This document shows positions 46,442 through 57,430 of a stretch of 64,000 bases of DNA, one piece after another. A model generated the notes under the pieces. That model had not been told where the DNA came from and did no database searches. It worked only from the letters and a program-made list of their open reading frames with translations. Position 1 is the stretch's first letter. Every line of letters begins with the position of its first letter. Location: assembly GCA_032622095.1 (NCBI GenBank), contig CP136064.1:253086484-253150483 (forward strand). The letters are read 5' to 3'. This DNA comes from Siphonodentalium dalli. Lineage: Eukaryota > Mollusca > Scaphopoda > Gadilida > Siphonodentaliidae. A program made the position numbers and the translations under genes.

Positions 46442-47030
46442 GTAGATTCATAAAGTTTTTGCCAGACGAGATATTGGTTTGAATATTTATATTGAAGTCA
46501 CCCATAGGGAAACATTCTTTCTTCTCTTTTTTTATTTTAGTTAACAGCTTTTCTAAATTTTAAAGAAAGGTATTTTTGTTTGAATTTGGACAGCGGTATA
46601 TGCACCCTATCAATTGTTTTTTTGTTTTTTTTACTGGGCAATTCAATAAATATGCTTTCAAAATTATCGTTGGGACTGGATAGATCAAACCGGACTTACA
46701 CTTTAAGATTTGTATGGACGTAAATACCAACACCACCACCAGTTCTTTCACTTCTATGGTTTTCAAAGAGACTGTAATCTTTAATATCATTCTGTTAGTT
46801 GAGTTGGTGAATCATCTGTCAGCCAACATTCAGTGATGCCAATGATACCAAAACTGTGCCTGCAATAATTTAGGAAATTGGATAATTTGGCCATGTTTTT
46901 CAAGAGAGCGCGAATGTTGAATGAAATATGGAAGTTTCTATAGCGTGGTTTATTGGTTTTATTATCTCATTGAACTCATCTAGTTGGGTATAGCTAGAAG
47001 ACAGGTCAGAGTTGTGTGGGTCTAATTTAA
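46442..47030 (-). pseudogene. LINE apurinic-like endonuclease domain
   Basis: On the minus strand, in order: a low-complexity lead (SSSYTQLDEFNEI), NIRALLKNMAKLSNFL, FGIIGITECWLTDD with the Glu expected of the endonuclease, RTGGGVGIY, and finally MGDFNINIQTN with the conserved D-N pair. These are the standard APE-type endonuclease motifs of CR1/L2-like non-LTR retrotransposons. At least two frameshifts break it. It is continuous, through the 52-bp minisatellite, with the PHD-like part upstream, and is cut at 46441 by the K1 MITE. Confidence 0.88.
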
Positions 47031-48545
47031 AATCATCATCAGATTGGTGTTCTGTATGAAAGTCATCATTCGGTGTGAACGGATTAGACAACAGATTGGT
47101 GTTCGATACGAAAGTCATCATTCAGTGTGAATGGATTAGACAACAGATTGGTGTTCGATACGAAAGTCATCATTCTGTGTGAATGGATTAGACAACAGAT
47201 TGGTGTTCGATACGAAAGTCATCATTCGGTGTGAATGGATTAGACAACAGATTGGTGTTCGATACGAAAGTCATCATTCAGTGTGAATGGAATAGACAAC
47301 AGATTGGTGTTCGATACGAAAGTCATCATTCAGTGTGAATGGATTAGACAACAGATTGGTGTTCTGCACGAAAGTCATCATTCGGTGTGAATGGATTAGA
47401 CAACAGATTGGTGTTCGATACGAAAGTCATCATTCGGTGTGAATGGATTAGACAACAGATTGGTGTTCGATACGAAAGTCATCATTCAGTGTGAATGGAA
47501 TAGACAACAGATTGGTGTTCGATACGAAAGTCATCATTCAGTGTGAATGGATTAGACAACAGATTGGTGTTCTGCACGAAAGTCATCATTCGGTGTGAAT
47601 GGATTAGACAACAGATTGGTGTTCGATACGAAAGTCATCATTCAGTGTGAATGGATTAGACAACAGATTGGTGTTCGATACGAAAGTCATCATTCTGTGT
47701 GAATGGATTAGACAACAGATTGGTGTTCTGTACGAAAGTCATCATTCGGTGTGAATGGATTAGACAACAGATTTGTGTTCTGTACGAAAGTCAACATTCG
47801 GTGTGAATGGATTAGACAACAGATTGGTGTTCGATACGAAAGTCAACATTCGGTGTGAATGGATTAGACAACAGATTGGTGTTCTGCACGAAAGTCATCA
47901 TTCGGTGTGAATGGATTAGACAACAGATTGGTGTTTGATACGAAAGTCATCATTCGGTGTGAATGGATTAGACAACAGATTGGTGTTCGATACGAAAGTC
48001 ATCATTCTGTGTGAATGGATTAGACAACAGATTTGTGTTCTGTACGAAAGTCATCATTCGGTGTGAATGGATTAGACAACAGATTTGTGTTCTGTACGAA
48101 AGTCAACATTCGGTGTGAATGGATTAGACAACAGATTGGTGTTCTGCACGAAAGTCATCATTCGGTGTGAATGGATTAGACAACAGATTGGTGTTCGATA
48201 CGAAAGTCATCATTCGGTGTGAATGGATTAGACAACAGATTGGTGTTCGATACGAAAGTCATCATTCTGTGTGAATGGATTAGACAACAGATTGGTGTTC
48301 TGTACGAAAGTCAACATTCGGTGTGAATGGATTAGACAACAGATTGGTGTTCGATACGAAAGTCATCATTCAGTGTGAATGGATTAGACAACAGATTGGT
48401 GTTCTGCACGAAAGTCATCATTCGGTGTGAATGGATTAGACAACAGATTGTTGTTCGATACGAAAGTCATCATTCGGTGTGAATGGATTAGACAACAGAT
48501 TGGTGTTCGGTACGAAAGTCATCATTCGGTGTGAATAGATTAGAT
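47031..48545. repeat. 52-bp minisatellite inside LINE coding sequence
   Basis: About 29 tandem copies of a 52-bp unit (GTGTGAATGGATTAGACAAC, then AGATTGGTGTTCGATACGAA, then AGTCATCATTCG). Variants at CGATACG/CTGTACG/CTGCACG and CGGTG/CAGTG/CTGTG are intermixed. The outermost half-units on both sides translate, on the minus strand, as NLFTPNDDFRTEHQS and NPFTPNDDFHTEHQS, matching LINE protein that continues on either side. The array therefore expanded from one internal stretch of the retrotransposon. 52 is not a multiple of 3, so the expansion destroyed the frame. Confidence 0.93.
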
Positions 48546-48840
48546 AAGAGAAGTTTATTTTTTTGGCACAGATGAGCAGTCGTGGTCATTTTCATATCAA
48601 ACAAGGCCAGTCTGAATAATGTTTCATCTGCCATATGGTTAAATGGGAGTAGTTGTTCAAGACAGTGGAAGCAAGGCCGTGTGTCCCCATTATCAACTAG
48701 TTTGGCAAAATCTTGTTTTGATAATAGGGAACAGCATAGATGTATCCATCGGTCACAAGAGTTACAGCACAGCTCATGTTTTGGTTTTTTCTTATTTTTT
48801 GTTTACAAATTGAACACGGGATTTTGGTAGGCATATTATA
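48546..48840 (-). pseudogene. LINE PHD-like zinc finger
   Basis: Minus-strand reading begins MPTKIPCSICKQKI, then after a one-base frameshift in an A-run continues ELCCNSCDRWIHLCCSLLS, DFAKLVDNGDTRPCFHCLEQ and LLPFNHMADETLFRLALFDM. The C-x2-C...C-x2-C...W-x-H-x2-C...C-x2-C pattern is a PHD-type finger, known at the start of ORF2 in CR1-like LINEs. It runs straight into the minisatellite. Confidence 0.85.
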
Positions 48841-49745
48841 GTATGAGGGAGAAATGGCCATAGGGTAGCGGGGGTTTTAAGTGGGTGTTGGGAGTTTGTT
48901 TAGTGTACTGTCAGAGTTAATCAGGATATTGCATCATAGGGGACTCTTGATTCTCGTGTTAACTATATTACGTATTTTAACATTTGCACATCACAAAATT
49001 GTTTTCATTTTGAAAATGCATGTGTCCTAGATACCACCTTACAGTTTTCCAAACGGAAAATCCTATATGATTATCTTTTTTTTTCAGCTCCGTCTCAGTT
49101 CGTAGAATTATATCATTTGAGATTGCATATAATCTCGATTAAAACATAATTATGTTCGAATTAGCTGATTCTTACGTTCTTTTCTTCTGTATATATAATT
49201 GCGTCTTTGATAATTTTGCCTCTAAGTTCCTTTGGTTTATATATGTTCCTAGATTTCTGACCAATCCTGTAGAATTATAAGATTTTTTATCGTTTCAATT
49301 CGTCATTTCTTTTATTTTAGCATAAAACTTTATCGTTTTTCGGTCTTTTTCGTGCGAATATTCATTTGATTATGGTTCTGATGTATTGGCAATTACTATG
49401 TTAAAGTCTGTGTTTTCTATACAATGTTGTGGTTGTCTATGGCTGTTTCTAATTTAATTTGTCTTTTTTGTATTTCTGTTCTTTGTTGTTCAAATACTTG
49501 TCATTGTTTCTCTTAAAACTCTTTGATTTGTTTTTCTGTTTTTCTTGTTGTTGCCTCTATTTGTGCGTACTTTTCTCCACTCTTAGTTAATTGCCATTTT
49601 CATAACTATTAACACGTTTTTTTCAAGCTTCAACATATTCGTTGCCATTCTCTGTTTGTTGTTTTCCATTTCAGCAGCACGCATCTCCATTTTAGAACTA
49701 CATTTCCTTTCCTTTCTATGCATTGATCTTATATTATGTTGATAC
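48841..49745 (-). pseudogene. LINE 5' region with coiled-coil remnant
   Basis: About 49745-49400 on the minus strand encodes a charged helical stretch (MEMRAAEMENNKQRMATNML, KLEKNV) followed by stops and Lys/Asn/Arg-rich text in shifting frames. It fits a decayed coiled coil upstream of the PHD-like finger of the same LINE. 49400-48841 shows nothing recognisable. Confidence 0.5.
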
Positions 49746-49749
49746 AAGC

Positions 49750-49890
49750 GTGAAATTTATTCATTATTAGATACGGTATAACCTTTTATCACATGATTAG
49801 CCCTTAATCCGGCCTCATATTTTAGTAAGACACACGTGTATTATCGGCACGCGCAGTGACGTAAGTCACATGTAAGTATCCCACTCCCTT
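49750..49890. repeat. Dispersed CACGTG/TGACGTAA repeat, copy 2 (partial)
   Basis: Contains GGCCTCATATTTTAGTAAGA, CACACGTGTATTATCGGCAC and GCAGTGACGTAAG. It is the inverse of the right part of the copy at 58.6-59.1 kb and related to 32.7-33.1 kb. Confidence 0.55.
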
Positions 49891-50373
49891 TAATTATTGG
49901 TATTGTTACAACTACATGCTCTTTCAATAAGACAAAGACCAAGCTGTACACAAGCCATAATCCATGCACTAATTAACTAGATCAAAAGACTGGCCGAATG
50001 TTCCGCGGTAGCCGAATGTTTCCAGCCGAGTGTTCCCGCGACAGAAAAAATACCTATCCGAGTCTTCCTGTTCTCCCAAATTGGTACACGACGGTAAAGA
50101 ATCATACATGTATAACATGCTGTCAGAGTTGGTGCTACTTATCCGGATAACCAGGCGGTTAGTGTGTCATACTGTTCCGGAATGTATCCTTTACCAAAAA
50201 AAAACATAACCAACTTCCGGTTAATGGCAAATGCGGAAGTAACTTTTTATATTTGAGTTGTCTTGCTTCAGTACACTCAGATTGTAAATTTGACGCGCGT
50301 CAGTCGGTAAACATCTGTTCAAAGCATTGCGTATGCAGATGACAACAACCGGATAACACACTTGTCTCGCGAG
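49891..50373 (+). promoter_or_regulatory. Probable promoter and 5' UTR region of the SWAP70/DEF6 homologue
   Basis: Called from position only, directly upstream of the first coding exon. It has more CpG than its surroundings (GACGCGCGTCAGTCGG near 50292) and a short repeated GCCGAATGTTCC/GCCGAATGTTTCC motif near 49993-50020. No TATA box or initiator can be assigned. Confidence 0.35.
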
Positions 50374-50601
50374 ATGAATCACTTGAGGAGAATTAGTTCA
50401 AAGAAGTCTCCCGGACCCGTCGACACGGATGACAAAAACAAAAAGAGAATGTCTGCGTGCTCAATAAGTACGGATTGGAACGGTCCCGTGGAACTTTCTG
50501 GGTTGGACTATGCTTTTAAAGAGAGTACAAAGAGTATTTGGCACGCCTTCGATAACCTGGATTTAAAACGTTCAGGGAAAGTTCAGAAATCGCAAGTTAA
50601 G
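50374..50601 (+). CDS. SWAP70: SWAP70/DEF6 homologue, exon 1
   Basis: 76 codons from ATG at 50374. Residues 1-44 are a Ser/Lys-rich lead absent from vertebrate proteins as known to me. Residues 45-76 (ESTKSIWHAFDNLDLKRSGK, VQKSQVK) match the N-terminal EF-hand-like helix-loop-helix of SWAP70/DEF6, in which the calcium loop is degenerate (Asp, Lys, Ser, Gly, Val, Gln at positions 1, 3, 5, 6, 8, 12). The exon ends AAG|GTGAGC (donor at 50602), phase 0, just after the KSQVK segment, the same place as in the vertebrate genes. SWAP70/DEF6 proteins bind PIP3 through a PH domain, act on Rho-family GTPases and bind actin. Only the regulatory N-terminus starts here. Confidence 0.85.
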
Positions 50602-50869
50602 GTGAGCACTCATCAACTGTTGTTCTGGTACAGTGTATATGTTTACTGCATAGGAATGACTCCATGCTAGCACAGCGCGACAGCAGTCAGTGTCACTATT
50701 ACATTCATGACATTGATAGACTATGTTAAACGGATCTGGACCAGCTTGTCCCAGGGCCCACTCGGTCCAGACAGTTTTTGGGATGAGTTGTGGCCAAGTA
50801 CATGTACATGTAGTTAGGTACCGCGCTACTACTGAATCTTTTCAATCAGTATAGTAGCACCTGATTGGT

Positions 50870-53000
50870 TCCATTGACCTATTAAGTTTTATCTAAACAA
50901 ACACAAATTACTACTAAATAAAACAAAATATCAACAAAATAAGCCTTGATATTTTCTTATAGATATATACAATGTACACATAATAAACATGACTGGGATA
51001 AATTTACCTTTTGTAAGCATAGCCGGCATAATCCTAAAAATCTCAATGTTTACACATTGTTTCCTAGAATGACACACAGAAATGGTGAATCCCCAAAAAT
51101 ATCCAAGGAAAGACATCACATGATTTGGGAAATCTGTGTTCTACATGTTGTGTCCCAGGGGATCCTTTGCCAGTTTGGGGAATTTCCACCTTTTGACCAA
51201 TGACATGGCCTGTAGTTGAAAATCTACGGGATATAAAGATTCACATTCCCGTGTAGTCAATTTTGGACTACATGGCCTGATGCCGTGCTTTTCCATGTGA
51301 CTTTTGACCTGGTCACTGCCTAATGACATCACATTCATCAGCTATTATGCCACATGGCCAAAATGGGAGTCCATGAGGGCCCCTTCCCCCTCCCCCCTTG
51401 AGTCCGGAGTCCAGTTTTAAAATGACGCTGGAATCCGGAATCCAGCTTCAAATTGACCCTGGAATCCGGAATCCAGTTTAAAAAACAAATACCGATTTCA
51501 CGTTCAGTTTACATAATATTATAGATTAGTTTTGTGATACCCATAATATATGAGCAGGTGGATGCTCGCATCCCGGTCCCACATATAAAGGCACCCCCGT
51601 CTTGAACCCCGGTAGTGGAAACTTCACCAATGAGGTCCAGAGCAGTCTACCTTGCGGAAGTTTACAAAATGTTAGGATAAGAGTAACAAAGGCATAGAAT
51701 ATACGTCTAGACTCACTTGGATTAACCGATCTTTATCACATTCCCGTGTAAAAACTAATAAATTAAACGCTCTTTATATGGGCGTGATATATTGACCCAG
51801 AATTAATACCCCGATGTGATAACACATGTAAAACCCTCGGGTGGACTCCAAACTCGAACCCAACCTGCACCGGATCAGTAATCCCAGTAAATCCCACGTG
51901 GTCCCGGCCTGCACTCTGTGTTAGAAAACCCAAATACTAAATTAAGTTTAGAAAGTTGATACGTATCTTAAGCCACCACACATAAACCAATACCGAATGA
52001 TGGATGGACAGACGGTCGGACAGATCAATAACATAATGCCCACGCTCCACTAGAAAATTGGGGATTAATCTATGATTACATATCGATTTTGATATATAAA
52101 TATATGCATGTAGCACGGGAGTTGGAGCTCCCGATAATATGTATATATCCACTGGTAGTCAAACAATACACATGCATGTATTTGAATGCGTGTATGTGGC
52201 CGCTTGGGTCCCAGATAATAATATCAACAATCATGCTTAACACATCGCATGTAAACCGCCAAACAAACGCCATTTGAATTAATGTGTTTGATGATATAGC
52301 TAAGTGTCAGAGAGTAAACAGTTTTACATATAGCATGGTTGAAATCCACACACTATCCTGGCAAGGTTATATTGTTTTAACTAGCCATCGGAGGTACTGT
52401 TGTTTATATGTTGATGGTAGCCCAATATAACATACACATTTTGAATTGTGGGTTAAGTTTATGCCCACAGCGCATTTTCACGGAAATATAATTGGCAGTC
52501 CATCATCCAAATTGTTTTGCTATGTCTTTGGGGCATTTTTTGAGATATGTTGCTGCAAATAATGACCGGAAAGATAATGAGCACCGTATACAAACGAATA
52601 TATACGGACTAAGTCCTATAAGATTAAGAGTGTGCATCAAATTGGATCCCATATAAAATTCATGATATTATGACCAAATGAGGAACCAAATCGCAATATT
52701 TCACTCGAAATGGAATCCGTTTATATAAATACATAATCCGGAATCCAGCTTAATTTGTGTCTTGAATCTGGCGTACGGGTCCAAAATGGGTCGAATCCGG
52801 CGTACGAAAAGGGGGGGAAGGGGCCCTCGTCCATTGTAGGAATTGGATTTAATGTTTTTATTTTGGATTACCAAAGGTAAATTTATACCAGTCATGGTAA
52901 TATTATACATCCATAAGAAAATGTTAAGGCTTATTTTGTTGATATTTTGTTATTTGATAGTAATTTTTTTTGGTTTAGATAACACTCAGCAGGTCTATGG
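50870..53000. mobile_element. Inverted-repeat element in SWAP70 intron 1
   Basis: Left arm segments at about 50870-51020 (AAAATATCAACAAAATAAGC, ATGACTGGGATAAATTTACC) and 51370-51480 (GAGGGCCCCTTCCCCC, TGGAATCCGGAATCCAG) recur inverted at about 52850-53000 and 52690-52835. The arms are broken by unique insertions, most obviously 51020-51360. Total about 2.1 kb with no transposase frame seen. It accounts for over a third of the intron. Confidence 0.65.
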
Positions 53001-53087
53001 AGACCATCAGCTCCGTTAAAATGGCTAGTTTGGTATACTTAACATTTTCGCGGCGTAGTGTCTAGTGGCCAAGTTGGCCTGGGAATT

Positions 53088-53330
53088 AAAGATGCATTAT
53101 CTGAATTAACGCTCCTAAATTATTATTTCTTTGGCTTCGGGGATAAAAACTATTTGATTCGAGTCAAGGAACTCACATGTCAAAGCTCAGAGTGATCAGA
53201 TATCTATTTTTTAATTTGTTATTTCTCGAGATGTGCAATTATATGTGGCCCAGAGAAACGTTGTCAAATGGACGGTCTCGGACAAAATTGCGGATTTAGA
53301 TGGATAACTCTAAAATCAATCGGTAATACG
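53088..53330. mobile_element. Kolobok-like MITE, family K1, one diverged arm
   Basis: Contains AACGCTCCTAAATTATTATT, GGCTTCGGGGATAAA, TCAAAGCTCAGAGTGATCAG and GGATAACTCTAAAATCAA. The inverse arm is absent. Confidence 0.7.
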
Positions 53331-54419
53331 GCCAAATTCTGTGATAATCAAGTGATAATATGCAGACTTTCATTTTTAGAAAATGAAGGCGCACATAGTC
53401 TCGCTCGCTGGTTTGGGCCCAGGCGCGCAGTTTCTATCAAGATAAAATAAACAGCGGATTGCCGGAAATCCGAAATACATTCATAAATGCCGCGTAAATT
53501 GAATTAGTTAACTCACGATCGATGTCCAGTGAATCTCTTTGATGGTTTAACACTGCTTAATCCACTATCCATAAGCACAAGTGAATGTTACACACTATGT
53601 TTTATATTGTACATGCTCCTATACTAATTGTAATTCATAATTATTAATAAAGAATCAATTTAATACTCCGATTCCATGCTGACAGAATAATATCAACTTC
53701 TCCCGGCCACGTGGTCTCGCTTTGATTTTCCAGGAATTTATGTGATGTCATAAGCCATATATAGAAATCATTCAAATGTATTTTTAGCTTCGAATCATTC
53801 AGACAGATTGTGCATTCGACACTGTGTGACCTCAAATAATTTACTGGTGTCGGTGATCAAACGTCGGGCGGGTTGATTGACACCGCACTGTGAATGGAAA
53901 GTTGTGGAATTGGTAACTAGGTCGCGGCACCTTTGATCTCGCGACACATCACACAGGCATTCTCGCAACGCGGTAATAAAACGGGAAATGGGACACATTA
54001 TTAACCAATCTCGTCTGGGTAGACACTGAAAATATCGTTTAAAATGCAAACTAACTCACACTGTTTGACCATGGTGTCACCCATGCACAGGTCACCCCAG
54101 GGTTGTGAATTCGGAGATGTGATTTCATGCACAATCGGTCAGCAGTGTGTGTATTTCTGATAAGCATTAATTCAACATCAAAGATCTAAACATGATTTAT
54201 CGCTTTACATGTACATATGAATAATGATGCTGAGATTGGTTGCCCGCATGTAAATATATTTGTCTCTTACCTATCTAAAATAGCCCTCTTAGTTTCCCTA
54301 TTGTTTGGTATACTATAAACTTATGAGTCATACTATTTATTACTCAGTTTTAAATTCGTGCACTGATGGGGGCGCGAAAAATATTACTGCGCAAATTTAT
54401 ATACGAGTAAGGTACTTAC
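53331..54419. other. Intronic sequence, nothing recognised
   Basis: Within intron 1 of the SWAP70/DEF6 homologue. The 84-codon minus frame (53795-54049) has no domain or splice context. Confidence 0.4.
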
Positions 54420-54656
54420 ATGTATATATTGGAGGGCAACAGTGACTGGATATTCCGAGACACATTACATGTAAATAGCTCTGCTGGTAAGGATACTATA
54501 GAAGCATTTATGGAGGAAATATATGATGAAAATATAGAAAGGATTGTTAAAGGTTTTACTACTTTATTAATAAATGCTGCTGATAAAATAATGAAGAACG
54601 CTAAAAGGAAAAACAAAACAAAGGCATTAAACATAAATGCTTTGACAAAGACCTAA
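54420..54656 (+). pseudogene. LINE endonuclease-RT linker fragment
   Basis: A 78-codon frame reading NSDWIFRDTLHV...ENIERIVKGFTTLLINAADK then KRKNKTKALN. The pattern of a helix ending in AAD followed by a Lys/Arg/Asn-rich basic stretch is usual in the linker between the endonuclease and RT of non-LTR elements. Neither catalytic domain flanks it, so it is an isolated scrap in the intron. Confidence 0.5.
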
Positions 54657-55861
54657 ATACAATATTCCCGGGTCAAATTACCCATATGTACAAATTCTCA
54701 GTTCTGGGGGTCCTGCTGTTTCTGTATAAATGATCAGTAGATAAAAGCTGAAACAGCATTTCAAGTTTGACACTGCATGTCACTAGTATTGCCCCCTATG
54801 ACATCAGTATGATTCAGACAGCATAATCTATAAGGGAATATTCAATCGCATGATTCTGCATAACTTCAGTTACAGACAGCCTATCACAAAAATCTTTTCG
54901 GCAACATGCTCAGTGGATAAGCAGGCAACAATAATGAGAACAGCTACGCCGCCGCCGACAGCCATATTGGCCACAAGCCGCCGCCAGCCATATTATCTCT
55001 ATGCCAGCCACATAAAAAAACGTCCGCCGTCGGAATTGTCAAATGGCTGAGCCGCAGGCATGGGTTTATATGTCAAGCACAACTTCACTATAAATCGCAA
55101 AGAACTAAACTACATTGGTATATATATTCGTAAGAACTCGGCAATGTTGTTTATTATCAGAACACCCGGGCCTCTCAATGTGGAATAGACTATTCCAATG
55201 AATGCTTGCATATAACTGAATGGGAGAATCCGTTCAGTATTGAAAGGGTTAATGTATAAATTGTTTATTTCGACACGAGTAATTTGTCAATATATGCACA
55301 TAACATGTAGAAGAGAATAGAATATAGTTTGAAATATTATATCATTAGGGCCTACTATCGGATTCATCATTCAATGATGCATGCATAATTGCCAGATGCC
55401 AGTGATGATATAGCAGTCTGAAGTCGACAAAACTTCCAATGTTACTTATACCGATTAGATGGGAAACTACAGGTATATAGTACATCCATGCCATTCCTTT
55501 GTGTATTTTTGCCATATTGGAAAAGCCCAACACCAAAAAGAGCACATATGGTCTGAGATTCTACGGGTTCACCACAAATGCTAAAACAAACAGGGTCTAT
55601 AACCGGGGATTAGGAAAATTTCGTAAACGAAAATACGCTGATTGATAACGTCTCAGCCAGCTGAGCCGCCATATTTCGTCACCAGCCACGAAATTGGTTG
55701 AGCCAGCCGCGAAAACCATTTGTTGTGACTTCGGGGTCTACCACACACTATGATGCAATCAAGCATGCTAAACAATGGACCACCATGCCACTACAGTAGG
55801 ATCACTACATTGTGATAATAAATTCCTTAGCCAGAGGAACACAGCACAAGATTTGAAACAC
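54657..55861. other. Intronic; one isolated transposon end
   Basis: No gene. The stretch 55140-55252 matches, inverted, the right end of the element at 13.5-14.5 kb and finishes in TTGAAAGGGTTAA, a piggyBac-like terminus. GCCGCC-rich text near 54945-55030 is low complexity. Confidence 0.45.
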
Positions 55862-56217
55862 AAGTTTAAAGGCTCACATAATCGTCGAGTCTCCAATTAT
55901 TTCTATATACATGTAGTCAGTGTTGTTGACTATTGTTGGAATGAAATAAAACCAAATATGCATATACTAGTATATTCCACCAGAATGCATCAAAATTAAA
56001 AACTAAGAGATAGAGTTATTCCCCTTCAATTGAGAATTATAGACTGGCAGTACAGTCCAGATAAAAATTAAGCACCGAACACATGTCGGTTCCTTGACAA
56101 AAAAAAAAATATGTTCACAGTTTATTCAAACGGATAAGTTGATAAATCAATGTTTTGGAGCTTCCTCTTCCAAATGGTATATAATATAGAATATGTTTTA
56201 TATATTGTGATTTGTCA
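55862..56217. mobile_element. Kolobok-like MITE, family K2, diverged copy beside exon 2
   Basis: Left end TTTAAAGGCTCACATAAT and internal matches to the 34.3-kb element (ATTCCACCAGAATGCATCA, AGATAGAGTTATTCCCCTTC, TTTTGGAGCTTCCTCTTCCA). It ends about 80 bp before the acceptor of SWAP70 exon 2, so the branch-point region may lie in or next to transposon sequence. Confidence 0.75.
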
Positions 56218-56298
56218 CTTTCAGGTCAATCTTGTTACATGTACACGCACAAACTTATATTATCATACTTTACATGTCCATTTATATATCTTTTTCAG

Positions 56299-56865
56299 GT
56301 TTTGATGAATAACATAGCATCTGCATACAAACAAGACAGTGGAGAGGAAATTTTAAATTCTGATAAGTATGCAGATGTTAAAGAAATTAATTTCAACGAC
56401 TTTCTGGAGATATACAATAATAAACTATACAGTCAATTCAAACTGTTGTCTCAGTCGCCTGATGAGAAATTCTCACAACACCCAGACTTTGATAAAGTCG
56501 ACGAGGTTTGCTGGACGGTTGTCAATCAAATCACTCAGCACTCAGGTAAAGCGAAAATCAAAAAAGCTGATGTAGCGTTCTATCTCTGGAAACTGTTTAA
56601 CTACTTCGCTGAAGTTGACCCAAACAACAATGCTGTGATACCAATGGTTATTGACACAGAGGAAATAAGATACATCTCCAATTTATTCAACAATATCACA
56701 GGACGAGAGGAAGTCACCCTGAAGATCATCGACACCGGACAGTTCTCGTTTACAGAGTTCTGTATGATTCTGATTTCTCATGTCTTTAAGAACATGAACG
56801 AGGATGAAGTGGAGTTTGGTGTGACGGCTCTGTACAAGCATATCATTGGTGATGTTATAAAGTCT
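56299..56865 (+). CDS. SWAP70: SWAP70/DEF6 homologue, exon 2
   Basis: 189 codons, phase 0 at both ends. The acceptor is TTTATATATCTTTTTCAG ending at 56298; the donor is GTGAGT at 56866-56871. The product continues exon 1 as protein residues 77-265. It contains VLMNNIASAYKQ, FNDFLEIYNNKL, DKVDEVCWTVV, VAFYLWKLFNYFAEVD and FSFTEFCMILISHVF, and ends HIIGDVIKS. The DELCW-like motif, the LW-LFNF-like motif and the final DV(I/L)K segment match the conserved N-terminal half of SWAP70/DEF6. In vertebrates the next residues (GYL/GYM) open the PH domain. One exon here covers what vertebrates, to my knowledge, split into several. The PH and coiled-coil exons are not found before 64 kb. Translation past the donor (VSIQSN onward) is intron. 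Confidence 0.9.
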
Positions 56866-57246
56866 GTGAGTATCCAGTCAAATTCATACTCAGTTATTTT
56901 AAAGCCACTCAATGCACATAGTGTTCAAATAATTTTGTCCCCACATCCGGTTGTAACTAGCAATCTGATTGGCTACAACGCCATGTTTAAATCACCATGT
57001 CCCCCGTCACCCTTGACGGCGGGGTATAAGAGAACGTGCGCCAAACATCGGGGGTATATGAGCACGTGAAACATCGGGGGTATATGAATGACCCTTGAAC
57101 TGGGAGTTTCCACCAATCGTGACGTTGCTCTCGCACGCCGAATTTGACGTCACCTGACGCCGCGCCCTTAGGTCAGCTACTGAATTATTCTTATTGGTGT
57201 GAATTAATCGGATAACCTATGAAAAACACACTTAAATTAAGGAGAC
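56866..57246. other. Start of SWAP70 intron 2
   Basis: Non-coding. A short tandem, CATCGGGGGTATATGA, occurs twice at about 57045-57090. The frame that runs into here is read-through of exon 2. Confidence 0.5.
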
Positions 57247-57430
57247 ATGGTTATTGTTGTGGGGACAAAATCGTTATCTCCGGCAACATCGTGGGGTACA
57301 TGGAGATTTAATACCTGGATGTCTCTTTTTGAACCCCTCGGCTCCGCCTCGGGGTTCAAAATCGACATCCAGGTATTAAATCTCCATGTACCCCCGATGT
57401 TGCCGAAGATAACTAATAATACCCTCCATA
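57247..57430. mobile_element. Compact foldback element
   Basis: Arms of about 80 bp: GTACATGGAGATTTAATACC and TGGATGTC on the left are repeated inverted on the right, around GAACCCCTCGGCTCCGCCTC. The outer parts TATCTCCGGCAACATCG and CGATGTTGCCGAAGATA pair too. A decayed relative is at 15.19-15.35 kb. Confidence 0.85.

Noticed and set aside
50362..50373. Start of the SWAP70 exon at 50362
   Set aside because: That codon is TTG; ATG at 50374 is used.
56866..57069. Continuation of the 285-codon frame past exon 2
   Set aside because: A consensus GTGAGT donor sits exactly where the family has its PH-domain boundary, and the extra residues (VSIQSN onward) do not resemble a PH domain.
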